Shown: positions 1 to 9,781 of the stretch, one piece after another
Numbering within the stretch: the first letter of the stretch is position 1
How the letters are laid out: each line of letters begins with the position of its first letter
Origin: UBA2040 sp041751955
Lineage (GTDB): Bacteria > Bacteroidota > Bacteroidia > Flavobacteriales_D > Crocinitomicaceae
Assembly: GCA_041751955.1 (NCBI GenBank)
Contig: JBGSIB010000030.1
Span: 1 to 64,000 of the forward strand
Length of the DNA: 64,000 bases
Direction of reading: 5' to 3'
Translations under genes and position numbers: made by a program
Notes under the pieces: model-generated
Seen by the model: the letters and a program-made list of their open reading frames with translations, nothing else
Told to the model about the DNA's origin: nothing
Database searches by the model: none

Positions 1-818
1 CCTTTTTTTAAACGGTTGATTACAACGGTTAAGGTATCTGCGGCAGCTGGCGTTAACATAACCAAAGCTAAAATTGGTCCCAAAAGTGAGCTGTCATCTA
101 AAAACAGCTCCCTTGAAAAAAGAACTTTAATCGTAAAAAACGCAACAATAACACCAACAAATTGACTACCGCCATCGCCCATGAAAATCTTCGATGGATT
201 GATGTTGAATTTCAGAAAAGCAATCATCGCACCAATGCAAACCACCATCATCATTGTCCAAATATTAATGAAAAAACCTTGCGTCATCCAATAAAGCGTG
301 AGACAAGAAACCAATACAAACATGGTTACCGTTCCCGTAATTCCATCCATATTATCCAACATGTTTAGAGAGTTCATCAATGTTACCACCCATAAAATGG
401 TTATAATGATGTTGACAATTTCTGAATCAAAAAGTTGAACATTGTTTCCCGTAAAAGCGAAAATAGCGCCACAAGCAATTTGTGCAGCCAATTTCAAATA
501 AGGCCGAGTGTCATACGCATCATCTGAAATACCCATGGCAAATCCAAGAGATGTGGCCACTAAGAGACCAATAAACTCAGTTTGAATTTGTGCCAACTCG
601 TCGGTCAGCAATAAAGAAAAAACAAATCCGCTAACGAGAAAAACAAAAAACATACTTATTCCACCTAGAGAAGGTTTAGACTCGTTACTCCATCGAATTG
701 TCACATCATTTTTGTTGCGTATTCCCATGGTTTTGGCAAAGTTTATCACCAAAGAATTAGTCACTATTCCTACGATAACGCTAATAACCAAAGCAACAAT
801 AACGTAAAAAACGGTCAT
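1..818 (-). CDS. WecA/MraY-like undecaprenyl-phosphate sugar-1-phosphate transferase (3' end outside window)
   Basis: Reading the minus strand from the ATG at 818 gives an open frame that leaves the window at base 1, so the C-terminus is missing. It is a polytopic membrane protein with the marks of the glycosyltransferase 4 / MraY-WecA superfamily: a KPSLGG loop near residue 45, a DDAYDTRP segment (the DD substrate and metal motif), NMLDNMDGITG, and MGDGGSQFVG. Such enzymes load a sugar-1-phosphate onto undecaprenyl phosphate to start polysaccharide assembly. Its start overlaps the rfbC stop (ATGA), so it belongs to the exopolysaccharide operon. Family assignment is firm; the sugar donor cannot be read from sequence. 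Confidence 0.85.
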   Translation of the reverse strand, partial: MTVFYVIVALVISVIVGIVTNSLVINFAKTMGIRNKNDVTIRWSNESKPSLGGISMFFVFLVSGFVFSLLLTDELAQIQTEFIGLLVATSLGFAMGISDDAYDTRPYLKLAAQIACGAIFAFTGNNVQLFDSEIVNIIITILWVVTLMNSLNMLDNMDGITGTVTMFVLVSCLTLYWMTQGFFINIWTMMMVVCIGAMIAFLKFNINPSKIFMGDGGSQFVGVIVAFFTIKVLFSRELFLDDSSLLGPILALVMLTPAAADTLTVVINRLKK

Positions 819-1363
819 TTAAAAGGTGTCTTGAAATCATCCCACATTATTCCCAACTCATCTTTAGCAGATATTATCGCCTTGGCCACACGCCAATCGA
901 TGTTGAGATTTTCATCGTTCCAAAGTACGGATTTTTCTGAAGATGGATGATAATAATTCGTGCATTTATATTGAAAAATTGTATTGTCCTCTAAGGTAGC
1001 AAAACCATGCGCGAAGCCTTCAGGCACCCAAAATTGCAGCTTGTTTTCTGCACTCAAGACCACTGCATGGTGCTGACCATAGGTGGGAGAATTTTCACGA
1101 ATATCTAAAGCGACATCCAATACGCTGCCTTGTGTAACACGAACCAGTTTTCCTTGTGCATAAGGTGGTATTTGAAAATGTAAACCTCGAACAACTCCTC
1201 GGCTAGAAAGTGACTGATTATCTTGACAGAAAGTAACAGTTGAACCAACAGCCTCTTCAAATAATTTCTGATTAAAACTTTCAAAAAAATATCCGCGATT
1301 GTCACCAAAAACTTTGGGTTCAATTATTAGCAGACCCTCAATATCACACTTTAGGAAATCCAT
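815..1363 (-). CDS. rfbC: dTDP-4-dehydrorhamnose 3,5-epimerase
   Basis: The 182-aa product has the full length of RmlC/RfbC epimerases, cupin-fold enzymes that epimerise dTDP-4-keto-6-deoxyglucose on the way to dTDP-L-rhamnose. Visible family features are GDNRGYFFESFN near the N-terminus, the catalytic-His segment VVRGLHFQIPPYAQGKLVRV around residues 58-77, and EGFAHGFATLED with the second conserved His. The start overlaps the end of the Wzc-like gene by 13 bases, and the stop overlaps the next gene, so the set is translationally coupled. The partner genes rfbA, rfbB and rfbD are not in this window. The product may feed rhamnose or a related deoxysugar into the exopolysaccharide. Confidence 0.93.
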   Translation of the reverse strand: MDFLKCDIEGLLIIEPKVFGDNRGYFFESFNQKLFEEAVGSTVTFCQDNQSLSSRGVVRGLHFQIPPYAQGKLVRVTQGSVLDVALDIRENSPTYGQHHAVVLSAENKLQFWVPEGFAHGFATLEDNTIFQYKCTNYYHPSSEKSVLWNDENLNIDWRVAKAIISAKDELGIMWDDFKTPFK

Positions 1364-3714
1364 CGTCCAAAGATACGCGATAATAACGTTTTTTTCTTCG
1401 GTTCTGACTCAAAATATTTTTCGTTTCCGTAATTGTATCCGTAAGATTTTCGATTACCAACTTCACCATTTAATATCACACTCAATCCTTTAATCTTCTG
1501 AACATCAATCAACTCCTCCACACGCTCTATGAAACTTCGTTTTGAGAAATGTGACTTGAATACATAAATTGGAATATCGGCAACAGACAATAAATGTACC
1601 CCATCGGATACGACACCGACAGGTGGATTATCCACTACTATTACGTCGTATTCTTCTTTTAATTCAGCAAAGATGTCGGCCAACTGCTTACTCAACATCA
1701 ATTCAGAAGGATTCGGCGGGGTTGGGCCAGCTGTTATAAAATCGAGGTTTTCTATCGTTGAGCTCTTAACGCAATCTTTCCAATGCACTTCATTAATCAA
1801 TGCATTACTCATTCCCGTGACGTTATCATTATCAAAAGCCAAATGAACTTTTGGTTTTCTCATGTCTAAATCAACAAGGACAGTTTTCTTTCCCGACATG
1901 GCAACTATGGCAGCAAGATTCAAGGCAATAAAAGTTTTTCCTTCACCCGAAACGGACGACGAAATGGCAATCAACTGATATTCAGGATAGACAAAATTTA
2001 GATTTGTCCGAATATTTCGTAAAGATTCAGATACAATCGAATTGGGGCTTTTATGCACCAACAATTCCGAAAAATCCATGTCTTGTTTTAACAGTGGAAT
2101 TGCTCCCAAATGGAAGACCGATTTTGGCAAGAGTTTTTTCAAATCCTCTGTGTAGTTGATTTCGTTAAAACGAACATAACTCAAAAATAAAAGGACAGAA
2201 CCAAGGAGAATTCCGAATCCTAAAAAGGCACCATAAATCCTTGAACCATTAGGTTTTACTGGATTGACATTTATCTCAGCTCTTTTTAATATTCTATTGG
2301 ATGAAGAATATCCCGCATCCGAAATCGCGTACATAACTTTCTTTTCAGTCAGTAGACTAAAATATTTATCGTTCAATTCCTGTATTCCCTTCAAACGGCC
2401 AAATTCCATTTTCTTTTCTGGCATAGAAAAAAGATTACCCTCAATTTTAGACAATTTTGAGCGCAGCACATTGGCATTGTTTAATAATCGAGATTGAATG
2501 GCAGCAACACTTTTTCGAATATAACTTGTTCTAGAAGTAATTTTTGAATTCAAGGATTTAATTTCTGGATTCTCTTCGGTAACACTGAATAGCAAATCTT
2601 CTTTTCGAGCCAACATGGAGTGCAGATCCTCTATTTGTTGAGACAGCGCTGACTCATAACTCTTACCCAACATTTCCGGTAATAGGCGATAAATTTCTAA
2701 GCGGTTTGGTTCTTTTGAAAGTCGAGAATTTACAGCATTCAATCCGGATAATTCTTCTTCAATCTCAAATAATTGATCCTGCATTCGGTTGGCATTCGAG
2801 CTCAATTCAGAGCTTGCCATATCAGGATCCGAAAGTTGTACTTTACGCTGATAACCAACCAAACTATCTTTTGATAATTTCAATTCTTGACTCAAACTAT
2901 CTAGCTGTACATCGATGAATCTTAGTATTTTTTCTGAGCTTTGTCGTTTTTGTTCAAGATCATATTCAAAAAAACTTTCAGCCATCGCATTGACCATATC
3001 CGCACAAAATCTAGGATTGTAAGCTGAAAAACTTATGTCTATCGTCTTCGCCGTAGGGTCTACGATTTGAACTTTAAGATTCGACAAAAATCTCGCAGAC
3101 ATGGTTTGAACACTATTGAAAGTAAAAAAAAGTTTATTCTCTTTCGAATTCTCCTTTAAATCAGTCGGATTGACAATTTTAATCACCACATCAAAATGTT
3201 CATTAATGATATGTTCATTAACATTTCCTTCTGTTTTATAGGACTTTCCACCCAATTCATAATCGAGCTCAACCTTTTTGTTTTCAAACTGAACGTTAAT
3301 CGGGACATTGATTAAACTCGAATCCATTAAGTGGTAAGGTTGAACATTGAAAACACTGGTTAAGTATTTTTCCTCTGTCAAAATATTACCTTGGTGATAT
3401 AAACTAACATTAACTCCCAATTTTTTCAATGCTCTCTCAAACAAAAGTTGAGAACGCAACAATTCAACGTTTGAATTCAAATCTTCTGACTTGGAATTAA
3501 CATTGTCAATATCTAGTAATTGCTTCGCATTATCCTGATCTTCCAATTGAATCAAAATTGAGCTTTGATAAACAGGTTTTGTATAGCGCAAATAAATGAA
3601 TGCAGTCAACAATAATATACCGACACATAGCACGGGAATCCACCATTTTCTTCTGATAATGGTACGAGCAACGTTTGCATCAAAGTCCTTTGTTATAAAA
3701 AATGAATCAGCCAT
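1351..3714 (-). CDS. Wzc-like exopolysaccharide co-polymerase / BY-kinase
   Basis: A 787-aa inner-membrane protein of the polysaccharide co-polymerase type fused to a bacterial tyrosine kinase. The N-terminal Wzz domain begins with a membrane helix near residues 30-48. A long periplasmic part with coiled-coil character follows, then a second helix near 500-520. The cytoplasmic P-loop kinase has Walker A SVSGEGKTFIALN near 590, Walker A' VLVDLDMRKP and Walker B VIVVDNPPVG. The C-terminus carries a tyrosine cluster (YGYNYGNEKYF), the usual autophosphorylation site. It lies 4 bases after the Wza-like gene and overlaps rfbC. Together these should control chain length and export. No matching phosphatase is seen here. 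Confidence 0.92.
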   Translation of the reverse strand: MADSFFITKDFDANVARTIIRRKWWIPVLCVGILLLTAFIYLRYTKPVYQSSILIQLEDQDNAKQLLDIDNVNSKSEDLNSNVELLRSQLLFERALKKLGVNVSLYHQGNILTEEKYLTSVFNVQPYHLMDSSLINVPINVQFENKKVELDYELGGKSYKTEGNVNEHIINEHFDVVIKIVNPTDLKENSKENKLFFTFNSVQTMSARFLSNLKVQIVDPTAKTIDISFSAYNPRFCADMVNAMAESFFEYDLEQKRQSSEKILRFIDVQLDSLSQELKLSKDSLVGYQRKVQLSDPDMASSELSSNANRMQDQLFEIEEELSGLNAVNSRLSKEPNRLEIYRLLPEMLGKSYESALSQQIEDLHSMLARKEDLLFSVTEENPEIKSLNSKITSRTSYIRKSVAAIQSRLLNNANVLRSKLSKIEGNLFSMPEKKMEFGRLKGIQELNDKYFSLLTEKKVMYAISDAGYSSSNRILKRAEINVNPVKPNGSRIYGAFLGFGILLGSVLLFLSYVRFNEINYTEDLKKLLPKSVFHLGAIPLLKQDMDFSELLVHKSPNSIVSESLRNIRTNLNFVYPEYQLIAISSSVSGEGKTFIALNLAAIVAMSGKKTVLVDLDMRKPKVHLAFDNDNVTGMSNALINEVHWKDCVKSSTIENLDFITAGPTPPNPSELMLSKQLADIFAELKEEYDVIVVDNPPVGVVSDGVHLLSVADIPIYVFKSHFSKRSFIERVEELIDVQKIKGLSVILNGEVGNRKSYGYNYGNEKYFESEPKKKTLLSRIFGRWIS

Positions 3715-3718
3715 CTGA

Positions 3719-4510
3719 CTATATACGGGATATAAAGGTCACAATAATTACTAAACTCGAAATCAATGAAATAATTGGTGCCACATCTTTGACTATTTCT
3801 TTGGCCAATTGTGGATTAGGTTCTACATAGATATAATCATTCGCTTGCAAAACCACATCCGTATATTTCAAACCAGCCTCCGTGCTTAAATCTATCGTAT
3901 AGACTTTTCGAATACTATCTTCTTTGCGCATCAACTTTACGACGCTTGCTTTTCCACGTTCAGGAATCCCACCAGCTTGTGCAATCGCTTCCATCAGCGT
4001 TGTATTGTTATTGGACAAAGGAATCACCCGAGCATCTCCTCCACCTCCAGGGAAAACGATAACCCTTTGGTTTGTCACGCGCACCTGAACAAAAGGTGAT
4101 TGATAGGTTTGAGAAAATCCTTGTTTTAAATGTTCCTCGCATTCTGGAATAGTCATTCCAGCAATTTTCACTTTTCCTAAAACTGGAAAATCAACAGTGG
4201 AATCAGGTCGTACAACAAATTCAGGTGAAAAACCCGAATTAGAGCTTTTATCCGCTATAGAAGAAAGTGATTCGATCAGTTTTGTTCCATCGTTGGTAGA
4301 AATTGAAAAGATAATTTTGTCCTCTGTTCCAATTTTATATTCCACAAGTGGACGAAGAGGTAAAGAATCCAAACTGGCGTACTCACCCTTTGGAGCTTTC
4401 AACATCACATTATTATTCACGCCACATGCTTGCAGCAACAAGGCAAATAAACCACTTAAAACAAATGATTTAAGCCAAAAAAAGTTCTTGTTATTTGCGT
4501 AATTCAGCAT
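3719..4510 (-). CDS. Wza-like polysaccharide export lipoprotein
   Basis: The 263-aa protein has a signal sequence ending in the lipobox LLQAC (Cys about residue 29). A Poly_export domain follows (YKIGTEDKIIFSIS onward, roughly 58-150), then an SLBB-like domain (150-225) and a C-terminal hydrophobic helix (about 240-260). It is the outer-membrane export partner of the Wzc-like kinase that follows 4 bases later. Its start lies inside the end of the preceding glycosyltransferase gene (20-base overlap), as expected for a compact operon. The family call is firm. Substrate identity is not readable. Confidence 0.9.
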   Translation of the reverse strand: MLNYANNKNFFWLKSFVLSGLFALLLQACGVNNNVMLKAPKGEYASLDSLPLRPLVEYKIGTEDKIIFSISTNDGTKLIESLSSIADKSSNSGFSPEFVVRPDSTVDFPVLGKVKIAGMTIPECEEHLKQGFSQTYQSPFVQVRVTNQRVIVFPGGGGDARVIPLSNNNTTLMEAIAQAGGIPERGKASVVKLMRKEDSIRKVYTIDLSTEAGLKYTDVVLQANDYIYVEPNPQLAKEIVKDVAPIISLISSLVIIVTFISRI

Positions 4511-5651
4511 ATAAATTATCCATATTGTTGACCAAAGTTTTATAGTCGTACTTTTCTTTTACGAAGGTCCAGCCATTTTGTGACATTTTTCGACGTTTTT
4601 CGTCATTTTCTATAAAATCTAGCAATTTTTTAACGAATTGGTCAACATCATTTTTTCCCACCAAATAACCAGTCTCATTATTCTTCACAACGCTTTCTAC
4701 GCCACCCACATTCGTAGAAACAATTGGCAAACCACATGCTTGAGCTTCGATTAAACTTACGGGTGTACCTTCATTCTTCGATGTTAAGCACATGATATCC
4801 ATTCCCATATTAAAAGTAGCAATGTCATGAATCCAAGATGTGAAGAAGATTTTCATGTCATCTGATTGAGGAATCTTTGATGCCAAATCCTTTAATTTTT
4901 CCCTTTCCAAACCATCACCAACAATGAAAGCGTGTATTTTTTTATTGGTTTCAGACTGTACTTTTTCGAGCACTTTCAAAAACATTTCATGATTTTTTAT
5001 TGGTGCCAAACGGCCAACAATGGCAATGGCAAGGGTGGCATCGTCTAGTTTATACTTTTCTCGAGTACTTTTCCTTTTTTCTTCACGATTTTCTCTAAAT
5101 TTCTGTAAATCAAATCCTAATTGAATTATTTTCACCTTTTCTTTATCAGAAATTTTATAGATTTCGGTCAAATCGTTTTTTTGCTCTTCAGAAATAGCTA
5201 CAATTGCTGTAGATTTTTTGGCCAGCCATTTTTCTATTCGGATGAATACTTTTGTTATCAAAGGGGAAAAATAACCGTTGAAAACATGACCGTGAAAAGT
5301 GTGAACAATAACAGGGACTTTTTCATGTATTGCGGCAAGTCGACCCAGCGCACCGGCCTTTGCGGCATGCGTATGAACAATATCCGGTCGGTGTTCACGA
5401 ATCATTTTTCGCAAAGCTCGATATGCTTTTATATCATCTATCAAATTTGGATTTCGCTTCAATTCTGGCAAAATGATTGGTTTCAATCCCAAATCTTCTA
5501 GTATATGTAAAGAATCTGTTTCGCCCTTTTCAGGTTCACCACCCACTAAAATGGTTTCATACTTATCGTCTAAATATCGGCTCAAATAAGCTACATTGTA
5601 TGTAGGCCCTCCCAGATTGAATCGATTTAAAACACGAAGAATTTTTGTCAT
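4491..5651 (-). CDS. GT4 family glycosyltransferase
   Basis: The 386-aa protein has a GT-B fold. Its N-terminal acceptor domain starts with the glycine-rich LNRFNLGGPTYNVAYLS and contains HTHAAKAGALGRLAA and HTFHGHVF. Its C-terminal domain has the nucleotide-sugar signature EGTPVSLIEAQACGLPIV, with the two glutamates of the E-x7-E motif. It is the first visible gene of the exopolysaccharide operon, with its start about 180 bases from the divergent dacB. It probably adds one sugar to the lipid-linked repeat unit. Donor and linkage are unknown. Confidence 0.9.
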   Translation of the reverse strand: MTKILRVLNRFNLGGPTYNVAYLSRYLDDKYETILVGGEPEKGETDSLHILEDLGLKPIILPELKRNPNLIDDIKAYRALRKMIREHRPDIVHTHAAKAGALGRLAAIHEKVPVIVHTFHGHVFNGYFSPLITKVFIRIEKWLAKKSTAIVAISEEQKNDLTEIYKISDKEKVKIIQLGFDLQKFRENREEKRKSTREKYKLDDATLAIAIVGRLAPIKNHEMFLKVLEKVQSETNKKIHAFIVGDGLEREKLKDLASKIPQSDDMKIFFTSWIHDIATFNMGMDIMCLTSKNEGTPVSLIEAQACGLPIVSTNVGGVESVVKNNETGYLVGKNDVDQFVKKLLDFIENDEKRRKMSQNGWTFVKEKYDYKTLVNNMDNLYAELRK

Positions 5652-5833
5652 GTAAAATAATACTGCACTACGAAAAAAAGCATCGCAAATACGAATTTAC
5701 ATCATTCTGTCAGAAGAGGTCCTTAATTTATCGTTATAATTTGGAACAATCCCTTGAAACTATCGTAATAAGTATAACGAATAATACTCTTCGGCACAAA
5801 ACTTGATTAAGCCAGCTTGAATAAATTTTTACC

Positions 5834-7291
5834 ATGAAAAAAATCACTTTTATCTACCTTTTTCTATTACCAGCCTTTGTTTTTGGGCAAACTTCTGTTC
5901 AAGCCGTGGTGAACTCATTTGCAGAATATTGGGGATTTAAAAACGCAGGAATTTCAATAACAATCAAAAATTTGGAAGGCGATTTGCCAGTAGCATCTTA
6001 CAATAGTAATCTGGCTCTAAGTCCTGCAAGTACCGTTAAACTTTTTTCCACTGCGTCAGCTTTCGAAATGCTAGGGCAAGATTACCGACCTAAAACTGAG
6101 TTGTACACCGATGGAAAAGTAGATGCCAATGGTATTCTTGTTGGTGATTTGTATTTACGAGCCCTCGGCGATCCTACTTTAGGAAGCAAATATTTCACAG
6201 CGGAAGGTCGAGAAAACCAATATTTGGATGATTGGTTGCGTGACATCAAAGCATTGGGCATTACTCAAATACAAGGCAAAATCATAGTTGATGGATCCGC
6301 ATTTGGTTACCAAGGTGCTCCCGAAGGATGGACTTGGGGTGACATGGGAAATTACTATGGAGCTGGACCTTCAGCTGTAGTTATTAATGACAACATACTC
6401 ACTTATTATTTTCAAACTGCCGGTGTCGGGGCCAAAGCAAGCTTTCTACGAACCGAACCAGAAATTCAAGATTTGAGACTAATGACCTCGATAATAGGAG
6501 AAAAAATATCCAATGATCGAAGTCTTATTTTAGGTGCACCTTTTTCGTACGACTATGCTGCAATCGGCTCATTACCTTACAATAGAAAAGAATTCAAAGT
6601 GAAAGGTTCGCTTCCCGATCCAGAAAGGTTGTTAGCGGAAAAATTATACAATACCATTACCAAAGAAGGAATCAAAGTGCAAAATGGTTTTGACTACAAC
6701 CGCAATCGTTTGCTAATTGAAGTCGAAAACCCATCTTATAAAGAAATGACTCTACTCAAAACTTGGGAAGGAAAAACGGTCGAGGAAATTGCATTTCACA
6801 CGAACATGAAGAGTGTCAACCTTTTTGCCGAACAATTTGTTTGCCTAATTGGCTATGAAAAAGAAGGTTTGGGATCAACGGAAAAAGGAATTGAGGTTAT
6901 TGAAAAATATTGGAAAAACAAATTAGAGCTCGAACATCTTCATATTCGCGATGGCAGCGGATTATCGCGCTCCAATGGCATAAGCAGTGACCAATTTTGT
7001 AAATTATTATCCTACATGTCGAAAAGAGAAAACTACGGTAAATTCCAAGCAACACTTCCCATTTCTGGTTCAACTGGCACCTTGAGCAATGTGTCTGTTG
7101 GTCAAGTAGCCTCTGGAAGAATTTATGCAAAAAGCGGTACCATGACAAGGGTGAAATCGTATGCCGGTTATGTAAAATCAAAAAGCGGAAAGGAGCTCTG
7201 TTTCTCTATTATTGTGAACAATTATGATTGCTCAAATAGCGCCACAGTGGATAAAATTGAAGAAATATTTAATGCTATGGCGATTTATTAA
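5834..7291 (+). CDS. dacB: D-alanyl-D-alanine carboxypeptidase/endopeptidase (PBP4 type)
   Basis: A 485-aa class C penicillin-binding protein that trims or cleaves peptidoglycan peptides in the periplasm. A signal peptide (residues 1-19, ending FGQ) precedes the catalytic domain. The serine motif SxxK is S66-T-V-K69 (SPASTVKLFSTAS), SxN is S327-V-N329, and K433-S-G435 serves as the KTG box. The block DGSGLSRSN is also typical. The large insertion between SxxK and SxN is normal for PBP4. Its stop overlaps by 4 bases the stop of the convergent ddl gene, so two D-Ala-D-Ala enzymes face each other. Confidence 0.93.
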   Translation: MKKITFIYLFLLPAFVFGQTSVQAVVNSFAEYWGFKNAGISITIKNLEGDLPVASYNSNLALSPASTVKLFSTASAFEMLGQDYRPKTELYTDGKVDANGILVGDLYLRALGDPTLGSKYFTAEGRENQYLDDWLRDIKALGITQIQGKIIVDGSAFGYQGAPEGWTWGDMGNYYGAGPSAVVINDNILTYYFQTAGVGAKASFLRTEPEIQDLRLMTSIIGEKISNDRSLILGAPFSYDYAAIGSLPYNRKEFKVKGSLPDPERLLAEKLYNTITKEGIKVQNGFDYNRNRLLIEVENPSYKEMTLLKTWEGKTVEEIAFHTNMKSVNLFAEQFVCLIGYEKEGLGSTEKGIEVIEKYWKNKLELEHLHIRDGSGLSRSNGISSDQFCKLLSYMSKRENYGKFQATLPISGSTGTLSNVSVGQVASGRIYAKSGTMTRVKSYAGYVKSKSGKELCFSIIVNNYDCSNSATVDKIEEIFNAMAIY

Positions 7292-8253
7292 TTCATCTCT
7301 ACTTCAAGAATTTCTGACCAGAATTCCTCTACCGTTATACCGTGTACTTTTACCATTTGCGGAATTAATGAAGCGGAGGAGAAACCTGGAGTGGTGTTCA
7401 CTTCAATGACGTGTGGAATCCCTTCTACTATCATATAATCAATTCGTGCGACTGAACGTAAGCGAAGTAATTCATAAATTTTCTCTGAGGTTTCTTGTAC
7501 TTTTTTTGTCAATTCATCTGATATTCTAGCTGGTGTAATTTCCTGAGATTTACCCAAATATTTGGCTTCATAATCGAAAAAATCTCCTTCCGAAACAATT
7601 TCAGTAATGGGAAGTGCTTGGATTCCATTTTTAGTTCTATACACTCCACAAGTCACTTCTGTTCCTGGCATGAAAGCCTCAACAACAACTGTTTCTCCTT
7701 CTTTAAATGCTTCAGAAATTGCCTTTGGTAAATCCTGAATAGTATTCACTTTCGAAATGCCGTAACTTGAACCTGAATCGGCTGGTTTAACGAAGACTGG
7801 CAAGCCCAGTTCAGCTATAATTTCTTCCGCTTTTTTACTTTGAGGAGAATATAAAAGCACTGATTTTGCAACAGGAATAGCAAATCCGCGTAAAAACTGA
7901 TTGCAAAACCATTTGTCAAAGCTTAGTTCCGATGCCAAAGCACCCGAATTAATGCAAGGGATGTTTTTCATTTCCAGAAAAGCTTGTATTTTTCCGTTTT
8001 CACCTGGATTTCCGTGGATATAGACCAATCCAAAATCCAAATGTAGTTTTTCGTTTTTATACAAAAAACTAACATCATTCAAATCAAGAGGACATTCCTC
8101 ATCTTTATATCGAACGGTCCATTTTCCTCTTTCAACAACAATCAAAAAAGCATCAACCGTTTTGGGCAAGGCCGCCAAAATATTTGTCCCACTGGCCATG
8201 GAAATGTCAAATTCCGAAGAAAACCCCCCACAAAAAATCCCAATCTTTTTCAT
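7288..8253 (-). CDS. ddl: D-alanine--D-alanine ligase
   Basis: A 321-aa ATP-grasp enzyme that joins two D-alanines for peptidoglycan precursors in the cytoplasm. Recognisable parts are the N-terminal GIFCGGFSSEFDISMASG, the ATP-binding loop KPADSGSSYGISKV, VEAFMPGTEVTCGVY and the C-terminal EVNTTPGFSSASLIPQM with metal and D-Ala binding residues. The length is normal. The gene is convergent with dacB, sharing the last four bases. The start is the first ATG and leaves about 120 bases to the divergent acyltransferase. Confidence 0.94.
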   Translation of the reverse strand: MKKIGIFCGGFSSEFDISMASGTNILAALPKTVDAFLIVVERGKWTVRYKDEECPLDLNDVSFLYKNEKLHLDFGLVYIHGNPGENGKIQAFLEMKNIPCINSGALASELSFDKWFCNQFLRGFAIPVAKSVLLYSPQSKKAEEIIAELGLPVFVKPADSGSSYGISKVNTIQDLPKAISEAFKEGETVVVEAFMPGTEVTCGVYRTKNGIQALPITEIVSEGDFFDYEAKYLGKSQEITPARISDELTKKVQETSEKIYELLRLRSVARIDYMIVEGIPHVIEVNTTPGFSSASLIPQMVKVHGITVEEFWSEILEVEMN

Positions 8254-8411
8254 TCGTCTACAATTGATGAATCAAATTTAAGTACAAATTCGCGGTAATT
8301 TTTTCGGCTCCGTTAAAAGTTTTAAGCACAATCATGTACAAATAGTTCCAGCCAAAATCGAATGCTCATTCAATGAAATACTTATTTTTGCAAACAAATG
8401 TTGCTGAGCAG

Positions 8412-9740
8412 ATGCGTCTAATTTATTTCATATTATTCTTTGTCTTTAAATACTGTTTCTGGGTTTACTTTCGTGCAACGAGAACTTTCAATGCACCAAA
8501 AGAATTTTTCGGAAGAACCATATACGTGTCGAACCATGCAGCATCCTTCATGGATCCCTTGGTAGTAGCATCATTGCGAAATCCTATTGTTTTTTTTATG
8601 ACTCGGGCAGATGTTTTCACGACGCTAATGAAACCTATACTTTGGGCCTCGCACATGCTTCCAATTTACCGCCAGCACGATGGAGAAGATACGAAAAAGA
8701 AGAATGAAGAAGTATTCGATAAATGTTCTAGGATCCTAAATTTCGGCAGAAATCTCCTGATTTTCGGAGAAGGATTTACCGATGACGTTTTCATTCGACG
8801 CTTGAAACCTACCAAAAAAGGTGCAGTTCGGATTGGTTTTTATGCTTTAGAAAAAAGCAATTGGAAGAAAAAAATCTACATCGCAGCCGTTGGGGTAAAC
8901 TATACTGAACCAAATTTAATGCGCAGTGATTGTCTGGTATCAACTTCAGATAAAATCTGTTTAAACGACTTTAGAAAAGAATACGAAGTCAATCCAAATA
9001 AAGTGGTGACGGATCTGACCAAAGAGATTGAACGACTCATGCAAGATCAGATCACGCATGTAGAAACCTTTGAGGATGCTCCATTTCATGAGGCTGTTCA
9101 ACAAATCACTCGCAAAGGAATGCATCCAACATCAAGTGACCGTAGCATTCCATTGGAGAAAAGATGGCGATATTCTCAAAAATTAGCGCATTTTTTCAAT
9201 GCAAACAAAGAAAGAATCCATGGTGAATTTAGTGCTCTTCGAGAAAAATTATTCAACTACAATACTCAATTAGCTCAGAAAAAAATTAAGGATAGAGATG
9301 TTATTGAATATCTTGAAAAAGGAAGATTCACTCGAACTGGTTATTTATTCAGAATGATCCTCCTGGCACCACTTGCCTTCTTAGGATTAATTCATTGTGG
9401 TATAGTCTATATTGGGGTTAAGCGTTTCGTAGAAAAATCATTCAAAAGAACTGTATTTTATGGTTCTGTGAAATTGCTGCTAGGCACAATAGGTATGGGT
9501 GTTTTTAATATTCCTTTTATCTTTTTGTTCCACAAATTCGTTTATCCAAGTTGGTGGATGGCTATCGGATATTACACATTGATTGGCATCTTCTTTTTAG
9601 CAATGATCCTATTTAACGGTGCATTGATTATCTGGAAACGAAAAGGTCAAATGAAGGAAACCGATTTAAAATCAATGGCAGAAGAGAGATTGGCTTTACA
9701 AGATATGATTGCCCGATCGGATTTGAATTTACAAGCTTAG
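8412..9740 (+). CDS. 1-acylglycerol-3-phosphate acyltransferase-like protein
   Basis: An integral membrane protein of the PlsC/LPLAT superfamily, about 442 aa. The catalytic HxxxxD motif is in SNHAASFMDP near residue 40, followed by GRNLLIFGEGFTDD. The C-terminal half carries about three hydrophobic segments (roughly residues 315-340, 355-380 and 385-410), longer than a minimal PlsC. The open frame extends to an ATG at 8373, but a TATTTTTG box (8383-8390, matching the Bacteroidota TAnnTTTG -7 element) lies between. The ATG at 8412, giving MRLIYFILFF, therefore fits transcription better. It probably works in glycerolipid synthesis; the exact acceptor is unknown. Confidence 0.82.
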   Translation: MRLIYFILFFVFKYCFWVYFRATRTFNAPKEFFGRTIYVSNHAASFMDPLVVASLRNPIVFFMTRADVFTTLMKPILWASHMLPIYRQHDGEDTKKKNEEVFDKCSRILNFGRNLLIFGEGFTDDVFIRRLKPTKKGAVRIGFYALEKSNWKKKIYIAAVGVNYTEPNLMRSDCLVSTSDKICLNDFRKEYEVNPNKVVTDLTKEIERLMQDQITHVETFEDAPFHEAVQQITRKGMHPTSSDRSIPLEKRWRYSQKLAHFFNANKERIHGEFSALREKLFNYNTQLAQKKIKDRDVIEYLEKGRFTRTGYLFRMILLAPLAFLGLIHCGIVYIGVKRFVEKSFKRTVFYGSVKLLLGTIGMGVFNIPFIFLFHKFVYPSWWMAIGYYTLIGIFFLAMILFNGALIIWKRKGQMKETDLKSMAEERLALQDMIARSDLNLQA

Positions 9741-9781
9741 GGTCTGATTTCGGGTTGATTACATTAAATTTAAATCAACAT

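Noticed and set aside
162..368. A plus-strand frame of 68 codons
   Set aside because: It is antisense to the clear WecA/MraY-like gene and has no family signs.
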